The notes beneath the pieces are model-generated. The model did not search any database, had not been told where the DNA came from, and saw nothing but the letters and a program-made list of their open reading frames with translations. A program made the position numbers and the translations under genes. A DNA stretch of 64,000 bases from an uncultured Chloroflexota bacterium (GTDB lineage: Bacteria; Chloroflexota; UBA11872; VXNJ01). Position 1 is the first letter of the stretch; each line of letters starts with the position of its first letter. Of this stretch, positions 15,756-24,590 are shown piece after piece. The stretch covers positions 157,357-221,356 of the forward strand of contig CAJWLF010000001.1 of NCBI GenBank assembly GCA_913043205.1, given 5' to 3'.

Positions 15756-18053
15756 CTACTCGGACGCTCGAGATTGTCGGATAACGTTAATTGCTGAGCC
15801 AGCCCAGAACCATTCAATCTGATCTTTGTTTAGCGTATGGGACAAAGATATTAAATCAGTTGAGCCATTTGAGTGCCTGATTGAGGCTTGGAGTGATGTG
15901 TTTGGATTTATCTTACCTATGTCGCATATGGTTATGCGGTCATCTTTTCGTATCAAATTATAGTCATCGGAACTATCAAAGGTGAGAGGCAAGATGCCCT
16001 GTTTTTTAAGATTTGATTCGGCAATCCTCGCAAAACTTCGAGCTATTATGGCGGCCGCTCCCAATAGCCTTGGCGACATAGCGGCATGTTCCCTGCTGCT
16101 ACCTTCACCATAGTTGTCATCACCTATTGCTACCCAGCTGCGAGACTTGTTTTTCCATGAACGTGCAATCTTAGGAATTGATATATCTTCTTCTCCAGTA
16201 ATGGAGTTGAACCCATGTCCTGGAGAGGTTGCAAAACAATTATTCGCCCCAAGAAACATGTTGTCACTGATGTTGTTTAGATGCCCTCGGTATCGAAGCC
16301 ACGGCCCGGCTGCTGATATGTGGTCTGTGGTACAAGGCCCGTCCGCTTTTAGGAGTACTGGCATATTCAGGTATTCATCTGGATGACGCTCTTCAAACGG
16401 TTTAAGACGTTCAAGCCTTTTGCTGTGGCTAGCGATTTTGACCATAACTTTTTCATCTGAATTCGGTGAAATATGACCGTGGCCCCTACCAATATAGCCA
16501 TTTTCTGGGATATCTTTGGCTTGGGATGGTGGCTTTAAGGTGAATGGTCCATTCGTTCCTTCTAACGCGTCTATGACAGGATTGAAAGACAATTTGCCGC
16601 CTAGCGCAAACGCCACAGCTATCTCAGGGCTTACAATAAAAGCTAGGGTGTCAGGATTACCATCGTTTCTACGTGGGAAATTGCGATTGTAAGACGTGAC
16701 GATTGAGTTTTGTGCGCCAGTTCTACTATCCGGTTGGTTGCTGGGTGCGAAGTCGTCTCTTTGCCACTGTCCGATACAGGGTCCACATGCATTTGCCAGC
16801 ACCGTCCCCCCCACTTTCTCCAGGGTGCCCAATTGTCCATCTCTTTCGATAGTTGCACGAATCATTTCCGATCCTGGGGTAACTAAAAATGGGACACGAC
16901 TGGTGGTTTCATTGCTGATAGCCTGCTCGGCTACAGCCGCGGCACGGGTAATGTCCTGATAGCTGGAATTTGTGCAGCTGCCTATTAGGCTAGCCGACAA
17001 TTGATCCGGGTAACCGTGTTCAACAACGTCTTTTTGGAATTCGGACAATGGCCTGGCTAAATCTGGCCTATGAGGCCCTACCACATGCGGTTCTAGAGAT
17101 GACAAGTCGATTTCGACAATTTGATCAAAAAATTCTTCAGGACTGTCGAGAACTTCTTGGTCGGCGGTCAATAAATCGAGAGATGAGTCAGCTAGGTTTG
17201 CAATATCGGATCGATTTGTTGACCTAAGGTATCGGCCCATAGCTTTGTCGTAAGGGAATATGGATGTGGTGGCACCAAGTTCCGCCCCCATGTTCGTTAT
17301 CGTCCCTTTGCCAGTGGCAGCAATCGAAGTTGTCCCTGGTCCAAAATATTCGACTATGTGGTTTGTTCCTCCTTTGGCTGACAGTATCCCGGCTACCTTT
17401 AGAATTACGTCTTTTGGTGACGCCCACCCATCTAGATTACCAGTTAAACGAATGCCGATTAGTTTTGGTGCTAATACTTCCCACGGAAATCCCACCATCA
17501 CGTCGGCAGCGTCTGCACCACCAACTCCTATAGCAAGCATGCCTAATCCACCAGCGTTTGGAGTATGGCTGTCGGTTCCTATAAGAAGCCCTCCTGGAAA
17601 GGCATAGTTTTCAAACAGCACCTGATGGATAATTCCAGATCCAGGTGACCAAAACCCCATACCATAACGCTGCGAAACCGATCTTAAAAACTTGTATACC
17701 TCGTCATTCTCTTGCTTGGCAGCCTTTAGATCACTGTCTGCTCCAATATGTGCACGAATTAAATGGTCACAATGAATGGTTGTTGGAACCGATACCTCGT
17801 CCTTATCAGCCAGCATGAATTGCAGAGCTGCCATTTGTGCTGTGGCATCTTGCATAGCCACCCGGTCTGGTGTTAGTTGTAGATAGCTAACTCCCGGCAC
17901 TAAGTCTTGTTTGGTATCGACAAGATGGCCGTACAAAAGTTTTTCTGACAGTGTTAAAGGCCGAGATACAGTGCTTCGCATCCCATCTAACCTCGACCGC
18001 ATATTGGCGTAAACTTGTGCCACAAAATCCCTTGTCGAATCGATGCTGCTCAT
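15756..18053 (-). CDS. acn: Aconitate hydratase (mitochondrial type)
   Basis: Isomerises citrate to isocitrate through a [4Fe-4S] cluster. Cys360 (GSCTNSS), Cys423 and Cys426 (ACGPCIGQW) are the three cluster ligands at nearly the same positions as in mitochondrial aconitase. 765 residues fits that type rather than the ~890-residue AcnA or AcnB. The C-terminal swivel domain carries GDDNYGEGSSREHAA and the AAAIIARSFARI segment. It is divergent from sucC across a gap of 194 bases that probably holds both promoters. Confidence 0.95.
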   Translation of the reverse strand: MSSIDSTRDFVAQVYANMRSRLDGMRSTVSRPLTLSEKLLYGHLVDTKQDLVPGVSYLQLTPDRVAMQDATAQMAALQFMLADKDEVSVPTTIHCDHLIRAHIGADSDLKAAKQENDEVYKFLRSVSQRYGMGFWSPGSGIIHQVLFENYAFPGGLLIGTDSHTPNAGGLGMLAIGVGGADAADVMVGFPWEVLAPKLIGIRLTGNLDGWASPKDVILKVAGILSAKGGTNHIVEYFGPGTTSIAATGKGTITNMGAELGATTSIFPYDKAMGRYLRSTNRSDIANLADSSLDLLTADQEVLDSPEEFFDQIVEIDLSSLEPHVVGPHRPDLARPLSEFQKDVVEHGYPDQLSASLIGSCTNSSYQDITRAAAVAEQAISNETTSRVPFLVTPGSEMIRATIERDGQLGTLEKVGGTVLANACGPCIGQWQRDDFAPSNQPDSRTGAQNSIVTSYNRNFPRRNDGNPDTLAFIVSPEIAVAFALGGKLSFNPVIDALEGTNGPFTLKPPSQAKDIPENGYIGRGHGHISPNSDEKVMVKIASHSKRLERLKPFEERHPDEYLNMPVLLKADGPCTTDHISAAGPWLRYRGHLNNISDNMFLGANNCFATSPGHGFNSITGEEDISIPKIARSWKNKSRSWVAIGDDNYGEGSSREHAAMSPRLLGAAAIIARSFARIAESNLKKQGILPLTFDSSDDYNLIRKDDRITICDIGKINPNTSLQASIRHSNGSTDLISLSHTLNKDQIEWFWAGSAINVIRQSRASE

Positions 18054-18247
18054 AACGTTGTCTCATTTGATGGTTTCATATTTGTCAATTTGTTGAGTTG
18101 AAATTAAAGTTCCTCAGGAGCCCCTGTTGTATATGTTACCTGTAATGGATTTGCTGTGCGAGAGGGCAGCGGGCGCACCTTAATTGTGGCAGCCCGATTT
18201 TTCTGTGGCGTCTTCACGATAACCACGATAAGGACGGAGGCTAGATA
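18054..18247. promoter_or_regulatory. Divergent promoter region between acn and sucC
   Basis: This 194-base gap separates two divergently transcribed TCA-cycle operons, so promoters for both must lie here or just inside the genes. A strong ribosome binding site, ACGGAGG near 18234-18240, precedes the sucC TTG start by about seven bases. I could not assign a convincing -35/-10 pair or operator by eye. Confidence 0.45.
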
Positions 18248-19378
18248 TTGAAACTTCATGAGCATCAAGCTCGCAAGCTGTTGTCTGAATTCTCCATACC
18301 GGTGCCTCGTGGGATAGTGGCTTCCTCAGTAGATGAGGCGATTTCGGCTTTTCACGAACTAGGAGGCCCGGTAGTGGTGAAGGCACAAGTCTTGTCTGGT
18401 GGGAGGGGAAAGGCTGGAGGGGTGGTATTAGCCAATAACGAGGCTGCCGTAGAATCCGCTGCAAAAAACATACTGCGTCTTGAGATAGGTGGATATTCTG
18501 TGAAGCGTCTTTTAATCACTGATGCTTGCGAAATTTCAAAGGAAATATATTTATCCGCTTTGATCGACAGAAACGCAGGGGCGATTGCTGTGATGGCTAG
18601 CTCCAAAGGCGGTATGGATATTGAAGAAGTGGCTCTGCAGTCGCCCGAATTGATAATGCGTAGACATGTTGATTATGCCACGGGTCTCCCTCAATTTATG
18701 GCTCGAGAGTTGGGCTTTGAACTCGGTTTGGATTGGGATCAAGTGAAAGAGTTTCAGAGCATAGCGTCTAACCTAGTAGAGCTGCTGAAACAAGTCGATG
18801 CTTCACTTGTTGAGATTAACCCTTTGATTGTAGATGGTGAGGGCCATTGTCGGGCGATAGATGCAAAGATTGATTTAGATGACAATGCCATGGGCCGTCA
18901 TCCTGAGCTGGAAAATCTTCGTAACCCGGAGGAGTATACCCGCGAGGAGATTGAGGCGCGAAACGCCGGCATTAGCTATATAAAATTGGATGGGAACATA
19001 GGGTGTATGGTCAATGGAGCAGGTTTGGCTATGGCTCTTCTTGATGTAATCAAAGGTGAGGGCGGAGAGCCAGCCAATTTTCTCGATGTCGGGGGTGGTG
19101 CTGATTCTGTACAGGTCCGAACAGCCATGAACATAATCCTGTCTGATCCAACTGTACGGGTTATCTTGATCAATATTTTTGGAGGTATCACTAGATGTGA
19201 CGAGGTTGCGAACGGTGTAATTGAAGCACTTGGGTCGATTTCCAAAGATGTTGATCTCGTAGTTCGCTTGGTTGGTACTAATGAGGATGAAGGGTTGTCG
19301 CTTTTGAAAACCGCTGGCATTTCAGCTCATTCGTCCATGGTTGAGGCGGTCAAACAGGCTGTTGAGCTGGCGTCATGA
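18248..19378 (+). CDS. sucC: Succinyl-CoA synthetase beta subunit
   Basis: With SucD, converts succinyl-CoA to succinate with nucleotide triphosphate formation. The TTG start at 18248 is supported by GGAGG seven to eight bases upstream and by the family N-terminus KLHEHQARKLLSEF. The ATP-grasp domain has VVKAQVLSGGRGKAGG (about 42-57) and LVEINPLIVDGEGHCRAIDAK (about 190-210). The C-terminal domain has NFLDVGGGAD and INIFGGITRCDEVANG. 376 residues, normal length. The stop overlaps the sucD start (ATGA at 19375-19378). Confidence 0.95.
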   Translation: MKLHEHQARKLLSEFSIPVPRGIVASSVDEAISAFHELGGPVVVKAQVLSGGRGKAGGVVLANNEAAVESAAKNILRLEIGGYSVKRLLITDACEISKEIYLSALIDRNAGAIAVMASSKGGMDIEEVALQSPELIMRRHVDYATGLPQFMARELGFELGLDWDQVKEFQSIASNLVELLKQVDASLVEINPLIVDGEGHCRAIDAKIDLDDNAMGRHPELENLRNPEEYTREEIEARNAGISYIKLDGNIGCMVNGAGLAMALLDVIKGEGGEPANFLDVGGGADSVQVRTAMNIILSDPTVRVILINIFGGITRCDEVANGVIEALGSISKDVDLVVRLVGTNEDEGLSLLKTAGISAHSSMVEAVKQAVELAS

Positions 19379-20241
19379 GCATTCTGATCAATGAAAACAC
19401 TAAAGTTATGGTTCAGGGAATTACCGGTAATCAAGGTTCATTTCACACCAACCTAATGCAGCAATATGGCACGAACGTCATCAGTGGTGTCGTGCCCGGG
19501 AAAGGTGGCGAATCAGTCTTCGGCGTACCAGTTTTTGACACCGTCATTCAGGCTGTTGAGTTCGATAGACCAGATTGTGCAGTGGTATTTGTTCCGGCCG
19601 CTGTTGCGGCTGATGCAATACTTGAGGAGGTGGCTTGCGGCATTCCATTAATTATTTGCATTACTGAGGGTATTCCGGTGCTTGATGTAACAAGAGTTAT
19701 GCAGGCAGTAAATGCTTCCGGTGTCCGGCTGATTGGACCCAATTGCCCCGGTCTTATAAGCCCTGGTCGAAGCAAGGTTGGGATTATGCCGAGTCATATT
19801 CATATGCCGGGACCTGTAGGCGTCGTCAGCCGTAGTGGAACTCTCACTTATGAAGTCGTACAGGCTTTAACTGATGCCGGCATCGGTCAAACTACATGTG
19901 TTGGGATTGGTGGGGACCCCATAATTGGCACATCTTTTGTTGAGGCCGTAAAAATGTTTCAAGAAGACGATGAAACACGAGGTATTGTGGTCATAGGGGA
20001 GATTGGAGGGGAGGGTGAAGAACAATGTGCAGAGTATATAGGCAAATACGTAGACAAGCCGGTCGTAGGATTCATTTCCGGTAGGTCAGCGCCCGCTGAA
20101 AAACGTATGGGGCACGCCGGTGCGATTGTCTCAGGTAGTACAGGGTCAGCTGATGCAAAAATTTCGGCCTTCGAAGAAGTCGGTGTTTCAGTCGCAAGGA
20201 TTCCAACTGACATTGCCGCGTTAATTTCTGATTTATTGTGA
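19375..20241 (+). CDS. sucD: Succinyl-CoA synthetase alpha subunit
   Basis: Carries the CoA-binding and phosphohistidine functions. The N-terminal Rossmann domain begins with VMVQGITGNQGSFHT and GTNVISGVVPGKGG; SRSGTLTYEVVQALT and GIGGDPIIGTSF follow. The phosphorylated His is His247 in KRMGHAGAIVSG, matching His246 of E. coli SucD. 288 residues. The ATGA overlap with sucC indicates coupled translation and a fixed subunit ratio. Confidence 0.95.
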   Translation: MSILINENTKVMVQGITGNQGSFHTNLMQQYGTNVISGVVPGKGGESVFGVPVFDTVIQAVEFDRPDCAVVFVPAAVAADAILEEVACGIPLIICITEGIPVLDVTRVMQAVNASGVRLIGPNCPGLISPGRSKVGIMPSHIHMPGPVGVVSRSGTLTYEVVQALTDAGIGQTTCVGIGGDPIIGTSFVEAVKMFQEDDETRGIVVIGEIGGEGEEQCAEYIGKYVDKPVVGFISGRSAPAEKRMGHAGAIVSGSTGSADAKISAFEEVGVSVARIPTDIAALISDLL

Positions 20242-20328
20242 TGTTTTGTTATGCATGATCGTGTGCGCAGACGGATAACTGTGTAGGATATACGTTCAGG
20301 TGTTAATTAGAGTTATTACTTTGACGGG

Positions 20329-22008
20329 TTGTACAAGCAATCTGGGAAAGGCAAAAGCATAACTGTGATCCAGCACGATGTAATCGTGGTTGGTGGTGGT
20401 GTTGCAGGCCTTAGTGCGGCTATAGCTGCAGCTGACAGAGGGTCTGTGGCTCTTATTTCAAAGAGCCACCCGCTGCGCTCAATGTCGGCAAGTATTCGTG
20501 AAGGTATTAATTGTTGTGATGATGATTTGTTCCCTTCATTGGTGGCGGATACGATCCACGCCGGCGAATATCTTAATGATGTTAATGCTACAGAGGCATT
20601 GATCAAAAATTCCTCACAAATGGTCTCAAAGTTGGAGGAGTATGGGGTTGCCTTTACCCGAGATTCTGCAGGGTTGGCTGCAACGGCTAAATTACAAGGG
20701 GCTTCTCGTTCATATACTCGGTACTGTTCCGACCATACAGGAAGGGCGGTAGTTAATGCTTTGTGGAGCCAAGTGGTTAAGGCTGGCGTATCTGTATACG
20801 ACGAATGGATGGCTACTAAATTACTTGTAGACGAGTCGACAGTGTGCGGTGTTGTTGCACTGGATATACGGTCTGGTCGTGTACATTCTTTTTCTGGTCG
20901 CTCTGTAGTCATTTGCTCGGGGGGGTATGGGGGTATATTTGCTGATAGTGCTGCGGGGTCCTATGTTTGCGGTGATGGATTGGCGATGGCCTATCGAATT
21001 GGCGCCACCCTTAAGAATATGGAATTTGTGGATTTTCACCCTGCTGGACTTAGAACGGTTGATGGGATGCCATCAGATGGGGCAGCTATCGGTGATATGG
21101 CCATAGCCCTAGGGGCGCGATTCGTGAATTCTGATGGAGATGAGATAGACGTTGGGTTGAATAATGGGGTGCTTCCACCGGACCACATAATGTCAAACGC
21201 TCTCAGTAATGTGGCTGGTGATGTGGCATTAGATTTCACCACAATCGATAATGAGTTGATGGCTGAGATTATTCCTTCTTGTTTACCTCTTTTGCGTTCT
21301 ATCACCACTACTTCATCTGATGGTATTAGAGTTTCAGTTAAGCCGGTTGTTAGGCGGGTAATCGGCGGTATAAACATAAATAGTGTCGGTGCGACTAATG
21401 TGTCAGGGCTATACGCTGCTGGTGAGGCTGCCTGCTCAGGGGTTCATGGAGCGGGGTTGCTAGCAGGGAATTCAATGCTCGATGATTTTGTATCCGGATG
21501 GAATGCTGGCGTGGAAGGCAGTCGGGTTGAAGGTGGCTTTAGGACCATCAATGAAGGTGACGCGCATGATGAGCAGAATCGAATAGAGAGCATATTACGT
21601 AGAGATGAGGGGAACTCGGCGGCGGCAATTTCAAGTTCTCTAAGGCGCGCTATGTCCGATGGTTTTGGAGTCCTTAGATCACCGGATGGTATGGAAATTG
21701 CTTCTCAAGTGCTATTTGATTGTCGCGAATCCCTCAATGGTGTCGCCATTTACGATGGGCGAAGCCGCTATAATCAAGAATTAGTTAAAGTGCTTGAATT
21801 GCAGAATATGATAGAGGTTGCAGGTGCGCTGGTTACGTCTGCAATGGCACGAAAGGAATCACGGGGTAGTCATAAACGTACTGATTTTATTGAGGTTGAT
21901 GACGAGAGATATCAAAAACATTCTGAAATCACATTTCACCCCAATGGTTCTGAAGTATCTTTTGTGTCTTTTCCGGCAATTCGCTCCTCCCGACAGGAGG
22001 CTCAGTGA
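20329..22008 (+). CDS. FrdA/SdhA-like flavoprotein paralogue lacking catalytic residues
   Basis: Resembles the succinate dehydrogenase/fumarate reductase flavoprotein along its length: dinucleotide-binding DVIVVGGGVAGLSAAIAAAD at the N-terminus and GLYAAGEAACSGVHGAG near the C-terminus. Compared with the canonical FrdA at 25333-27093, the FAD-linking His (RSHTVA) is Met52 (RSMSAS). The catalytic Arg of PRDRLSQA is replaced (PPDHIMSNA), the substrate His of VVHYMMGG is Arg (VVRRVIGG) and the Arg of NRLGSNS is Leu (GLLAGNS). It is intact and followed by an iron-sulfur-like partner overlapping by four bases. A succinate/fumarate reaction seems unlikely. The start is uncertain: TTG 20329 or GTG 20365. 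Confidence 0.8.
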   Translation: MYKQSGKGKSITVIQHDVIVVGGGVAGLSAAIAAADRGSVALISKSHPLRSMSASIREGINCCDDDLFPSLVADTIHAGEYLNDVNATEALIKNSSQMVSKLEEYGVAFTRDSAGLAATAKLQGASRSYTRYCSDHTGRAVVNALWSQVVKAGVSVYDEWMATKLLVDESTVCGVVALDIRSGRVHSFSGRSVVICSGGYGGIFADSAAGSYVCGDGLAMAYRIGATLKNMEFVDFHPAGLRTVDGMPSDGAAIGDMAIALGARFVNSDGDEIDVGLNNGVLPPDHIMSNALSNVAGDVALDFTTIDNELMAEIIPSCLPLLRSITTTSSDGIRVSVKPVVRRVIGGININSVGATNVSGLYAAGEAACSGVHGAGLLAGNSMLDDFVSGWNAGVEGSRVEGGFRTINEGDAHDEQNRIESILRRDEGNSAAAISSSLRRAMSDGFGVLRSPDGMEIASQVLFDCRESLNGVAIYDGRSRYNQELVKVLELQNMIEVAGALVTSAMARKESRGSHKRTDFIEVDDERYQKHSEITFHPNGSEVSFVSFPAIRSSRQEAQ

Positions 22009-22718
22009 TGGATAATGTTGAATTAGTTGTAACTAGATACGATCCAGAAATAGACGATTTTCATCGAAGTCAAACATTCTCTGTTAGGGCGGTGCCAGGC
22101 ATGACTGTTCTTGATGCACTAGTTCAGGTCCGTGACGAACAGGATGGATCACTTCGTTTCAGAGAGTCGGAACCTGGTGGTTGGAGCGGTTCATGCGCGG
22201 TCACGGTTAATGACGTGCCGTGTCTGGCTTCCCGGACGCTTCTGGCTAGAGTTATATTAAATAATTCAGCTGTGATAGGTCCTTTGAAGAATTTTCCGGT
22301 AATATGTGATCTGGTTGTTGACAACCCCATATATCTGGCAAAAATTGAAGCTTTGGAGCCTTGGGTAGATAACGCAAAAGAGCAACCTGCATCAATGACC
22401 CGTGAAGAGTATTTTAGATTGCGACGAACTGATGGGTGTGCCCTTTGTGGTATTTGTGATGCTAATTCGGATGAGTACCTGACTGATCCAATGTTTATTG
22501 GAGCAGCGTCATTACTGTGGACCTATCGTTTGACATCCGATTCGCGTGACTCGTTTGACCGAGAGCGCATGGAGGCTGTGCTTGGTAGCGGAGGGTTATG
22601 GGCCTTTTCTGGTGATACTTCCAGTGAGGATTTATGTCCTTATGCTATCGACCCAGTAAATCAAATTATGAGATTACGAAATGCAGCCTCACAGAATGGA
22701 TATGTTCCTACTGAATAG
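22005..22718 (+). CDS. FrdB/SdhB-like subunit with most Fe-S ligands lost
   Basis: The 237-residue architecture matches the FrdB iron-sulfur subunit, including DGSLRFRESEPGGWSGSC, the region after RRTDGCALCGICDA and LCPYAIDPVNQIMRLR. The 2Fe-2S loop keeps only Cys64 and Cys73. The first ferredoxin motif keeps Cys145, Cys148 and Cys151 but not the following Cys-Pro. The last cluster segment keeps only Cys211, where canonical FrdB has [12 protein letters not shown]. At most one incomplete cluster site remains. The start overlaps the flavoprotein stop by four bases, so the two are co-translated. Probably a structural partner of the altered flavoprotein. Confidence 0.8.
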   Translation: MMDNVELVVTRYDPEIDDFHRSQTFSVRAVPGMTVLDALVQVRDEQDGSLRFRESEPGGWSGSCAVTVNDVPCLASRTLLARVILNNSAVIGPLKNFPVICDLVVDNPIYLAKIEALEPWVDNAKEQPASMTREEYFRLRRTDGCALCGICDANSDEYLTDPMFIGAASLLWTYRLTSDSRDSFDRERMEAVLGSGGLWAFSGDTSSEDLCPYAIDPVNQIMRLRNAASQNGYVPTE

Positions 22719-22726
22719 AGATGGTT

Positions 22727-22745
22727 TGGTGATAATGGGTCACCA
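22727..22745. repeat. Short hairpin between frdB-like gene and mdh
   Basis: TGGTGA at 22727-22732 pairs with TCACCA at 22740-22745 around a seven-base loop, just after the frdB-like stop and before the mdh ribosome binding site (AAGGAGG near 22751-22757). There is no following T run, so it is not a convincing terminator; it could act on mRNA processing or be chance. Confidence 0.3.
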
Positions 22746-22766
22746 TTCATAAGGAGGTTTTGAATA

Positions 22767-23693
22767 ATGCGGCCTAAAGTGACTGTTGTCGGAGCTGGTG
22801 CGACAGGCGGATCTACCGCGAGAAGGGTAGCCGCTCGCGGATATGCTGACGTGGTGCTACTGGACATAATGGCAGACTTTGCTGCCGGCAAAGCCCTGGA
22901 TTTAAATCAGGCAGGCTCTTTGGTCGGGTATCCGCCGAATATAGTTGGAACCGGGTCTTATGAAGATACTCGCGGATCTTCTGTTTGCGTAATAACCTCT
23001 GGGTTTCCTCGGAAGCCTGGAATGTCTCGAGATGATCTATTGCTTGGCAACAAGGAAATTATTGAAATCGTTGTCGAAAAGCTTTTAGACGAGTCTCCTG
23101 ACACCATTTTGGTAATCCTAACGAATCCTATGGACGCGATGGCTCAATTAGCTCTCCACGTGTCTGGATTACCACGCCAAAAAGTTATAGGACAAGGTGG
23201 GATACTTGATACTGCTAGATATCGGACATTCATTGCATGGGAGCTCGGTGTAGCGGCTGATGATGTATCTGGTTTCGTTCTTGGTGGTCATGGAGATACG
23301 ATGGTACCAGTACCCAGTTATACATCGGTAGCAGGCATTCCTGTAACGGAACTTATTGATGCTGATCGATTGGAAGAAATTGTTCAGCGTGCACGTGATG
23401 GTGGGGCCGAAGTTGGAGGTCTGATGAAAGTCGCTAGTGCATTTGAGGCGCCTGGAGAGGCCTGTGCAATGATGGTTGATTCCATAATGCTTGATCAGAA
23501 ACGAATATTTCCCTGCGCTGTACAGCTGGAAGGTGAGTTTGATATTGATGGGACCTTCGTCGGTGTTCCAGTTAAGTTGGGTAGCGGTGGAGTGGAACAG
23601 ATAATGCCGCTGAAATTGTCGTCTACTGAAATATCAGATCTAAAAAAGTCAGCTGATGCAGTAGTTGAACTGGTTAAAATTATGGGTATCTAG
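22767..23693 (+). CDS. mdh: Malate dehydrogenase (LDH-like type)
   Basis: NAD-dependent oxidation of malate to oxaloacetate. Nucleotide-binding GAGATGGS opens the protein. The substrate loop GFPRKPGMSRDDLL contains the MDH-type Arg. NPMDAM, GQGGILDTARYRTF and the catalytic His in LGGHGDTMVPVPSY follow. 308 residues, normal for the LDH-like MDH branch. AAGGAGG nine bases upstream marks the ATG. It is the last plus-strand gene of the TCA block, converging with frdD. Confidence 0.94.
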   Translation: MRPKVTVVGAGATGGSTARRVAARGYADVVLLDIMADFAAGKALDLNQAGSLVGYPPNIVGTGSYEDTRGSSVCVITSGFPRKPGMSRDDLLLGNKEIIEIVVEKLLDESPDTILVILTNPMDAMAQLALHVSGLPRQKVIGQGGILDTARYRTFIAWELGVAADDVSGFVLGGHGDTMVPVPSYTSVAGIPVTELIDADRLEEIVQRARDGGAEVGGLMKVASAFEAPGEACAMMVDSIMLDQKRIFPCAVQLEGEFDIDGTFVGVPVKLGSGGVEQIMPLKLSSTEISDLKKSADAVVELVKIMGI

Positions 23694-23775
23694 GCATACG
23701 AATACATCGGACTTGTAATTGTCCTATTGAGTCGTCGCATCTGTCTGCGAGGTGTGGCTGCCGATGATGAGTGTT

Positions 23776-24132
23776 TTAGAGCCCTGCAAGTAATAATGCA
23801 GCTAGCCCGGAAGCCCCAAGGGCGCTTAGATAACATAGTGTTGCCGCTATTGGATCTGGTATTGGAATACGAGTGTCATGTATCGTATGGCGTATCCGAT
23901 GAGCGGCGTGCATTAACGATGCTCCTATAACGGCTAATACGACGATGCGTACGATCCAGTTGCTAAGCAGTGAGTATATTCGATCATACGAAAAGGCCAC
24001 TTGGGCCTCTTCTATTCCAAATCCACCTAAAATAGTAGATGCAATTAATGAAGGTATTAGCATTGCTGACACGACTCCACCACCACTAAATATTAGCCAG
24101 AACAATGCTTCGTTCGATCCACGAGGCTTCAT
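23776..24132 (-). CDS. frdD: Fumarate reductase-type membrane anchor subunit D
   Basis: Hydrophobic anchor of about 118 residues with three predicted helices. The N-terminus RGSNEALFWLIFSGGGVVSAML closely parallels FrdD of fumarate reductases, and HAAHRIRHTIHDTRI matches its second conserved segment. ATG 24132 overlaps the frdC stop (ATGA at 24132-24129 on the minus strand), so this start is preferred over upstream in-frame Mets. With FrdC it attaches FrdAB to the membrane and handles quinone. Confidence 0.84.
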   Translation of the reverse strand: MKPRGSNEALFWLIFSGGGVVSAMLIPSLIASTILGGFGIEEAQVAFSYDRIYSLLSNWIVRIVVLAVIGASLMHAAHRIRHTIHDTRIPIPDPIAATLCYLSALGASGLAALLLAGL

Positions 24133-24590
24133 GAAAATATCATCCATAGAACAATAGAGCTTACTCCCAACCACACTATGTAAAGGGGAGTGATTAAAAA
24201 TAGTGGCGATATCGGAGATTCTCCTTTAAGTATCCGTACCGCTTTCGGCGTCAGATTAAACCAAGTTACCGTATGAAATAACGCAAAGAGCAAGGTAAAT
24301 ACTTGAATTACCGTTAATGGTGGCGACCATAGCAACTCCATATAGTCGTTGTATGCTTCTGCTCCGATATACAAAGCCGCTATCAACCCTATAAACAGTA
24401 TGAGGTATAAAGCGATAAAGACTGAGGTTAGCTCTCTAATAAATACGAAGAAATAAGACGATCCCCGTAGCCACCACGTTGCCCCTAAATCTGGACGTGG
24501 GCGAGTATCACGCTGTCTGTATCTCGTGTGATTAAGCCACCAATTTGAGTGCAAGTTATGGGAAGGACGGCGTTTTTCGGGGTCAGTCAT
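24129..24590 (-). CDS. frdC: Fumarate reductase-type membrane anchor subunit C
   Basis: About 153 residues with three hydrophobic helices after a polar N-terminus of around 45 residues. The segment ALFHTVTWFNLTPKAVRIL resembles the FrdC segment with HTKTWFELAPKA. ATG 24590 overlaps the frdB stop (ATGA), which decides the start; a longer frame beginning at 24725 lies within frdB and is rejected. FrdC/FrdD-type anchors are often haem-free, unlike SdhC/SdhD, which bears on the direction and quinone used (family knowledge). Confidence 0.84.
   Translation of the reverse strand: MTDPEKRRPSHNLHSNWWLNHTRYRQRDTRPRPDLGATWWLRGSSYFFVFIRELTSVFIALYLILFIGLIAALYIGAEAYNDYMELLWSPPLTVIQVFTLLFALFHTVTWFNLTPKAVRILKGESPISPLFLITPLYIVWLGVSSIVLWMIFS

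Noticed and set aside
22727..22745. Intrinsic terminator before mdh
   Set aside because: The stem is only six pairs and no T run follows, so termination is not supported.
23727..23930. Plus-strand ORF opposite the frdD gene
   Set aside because: It overlaps frdD antisense, has Arg/Cys-rich composition and no family features; the frdD frame is clearly real.
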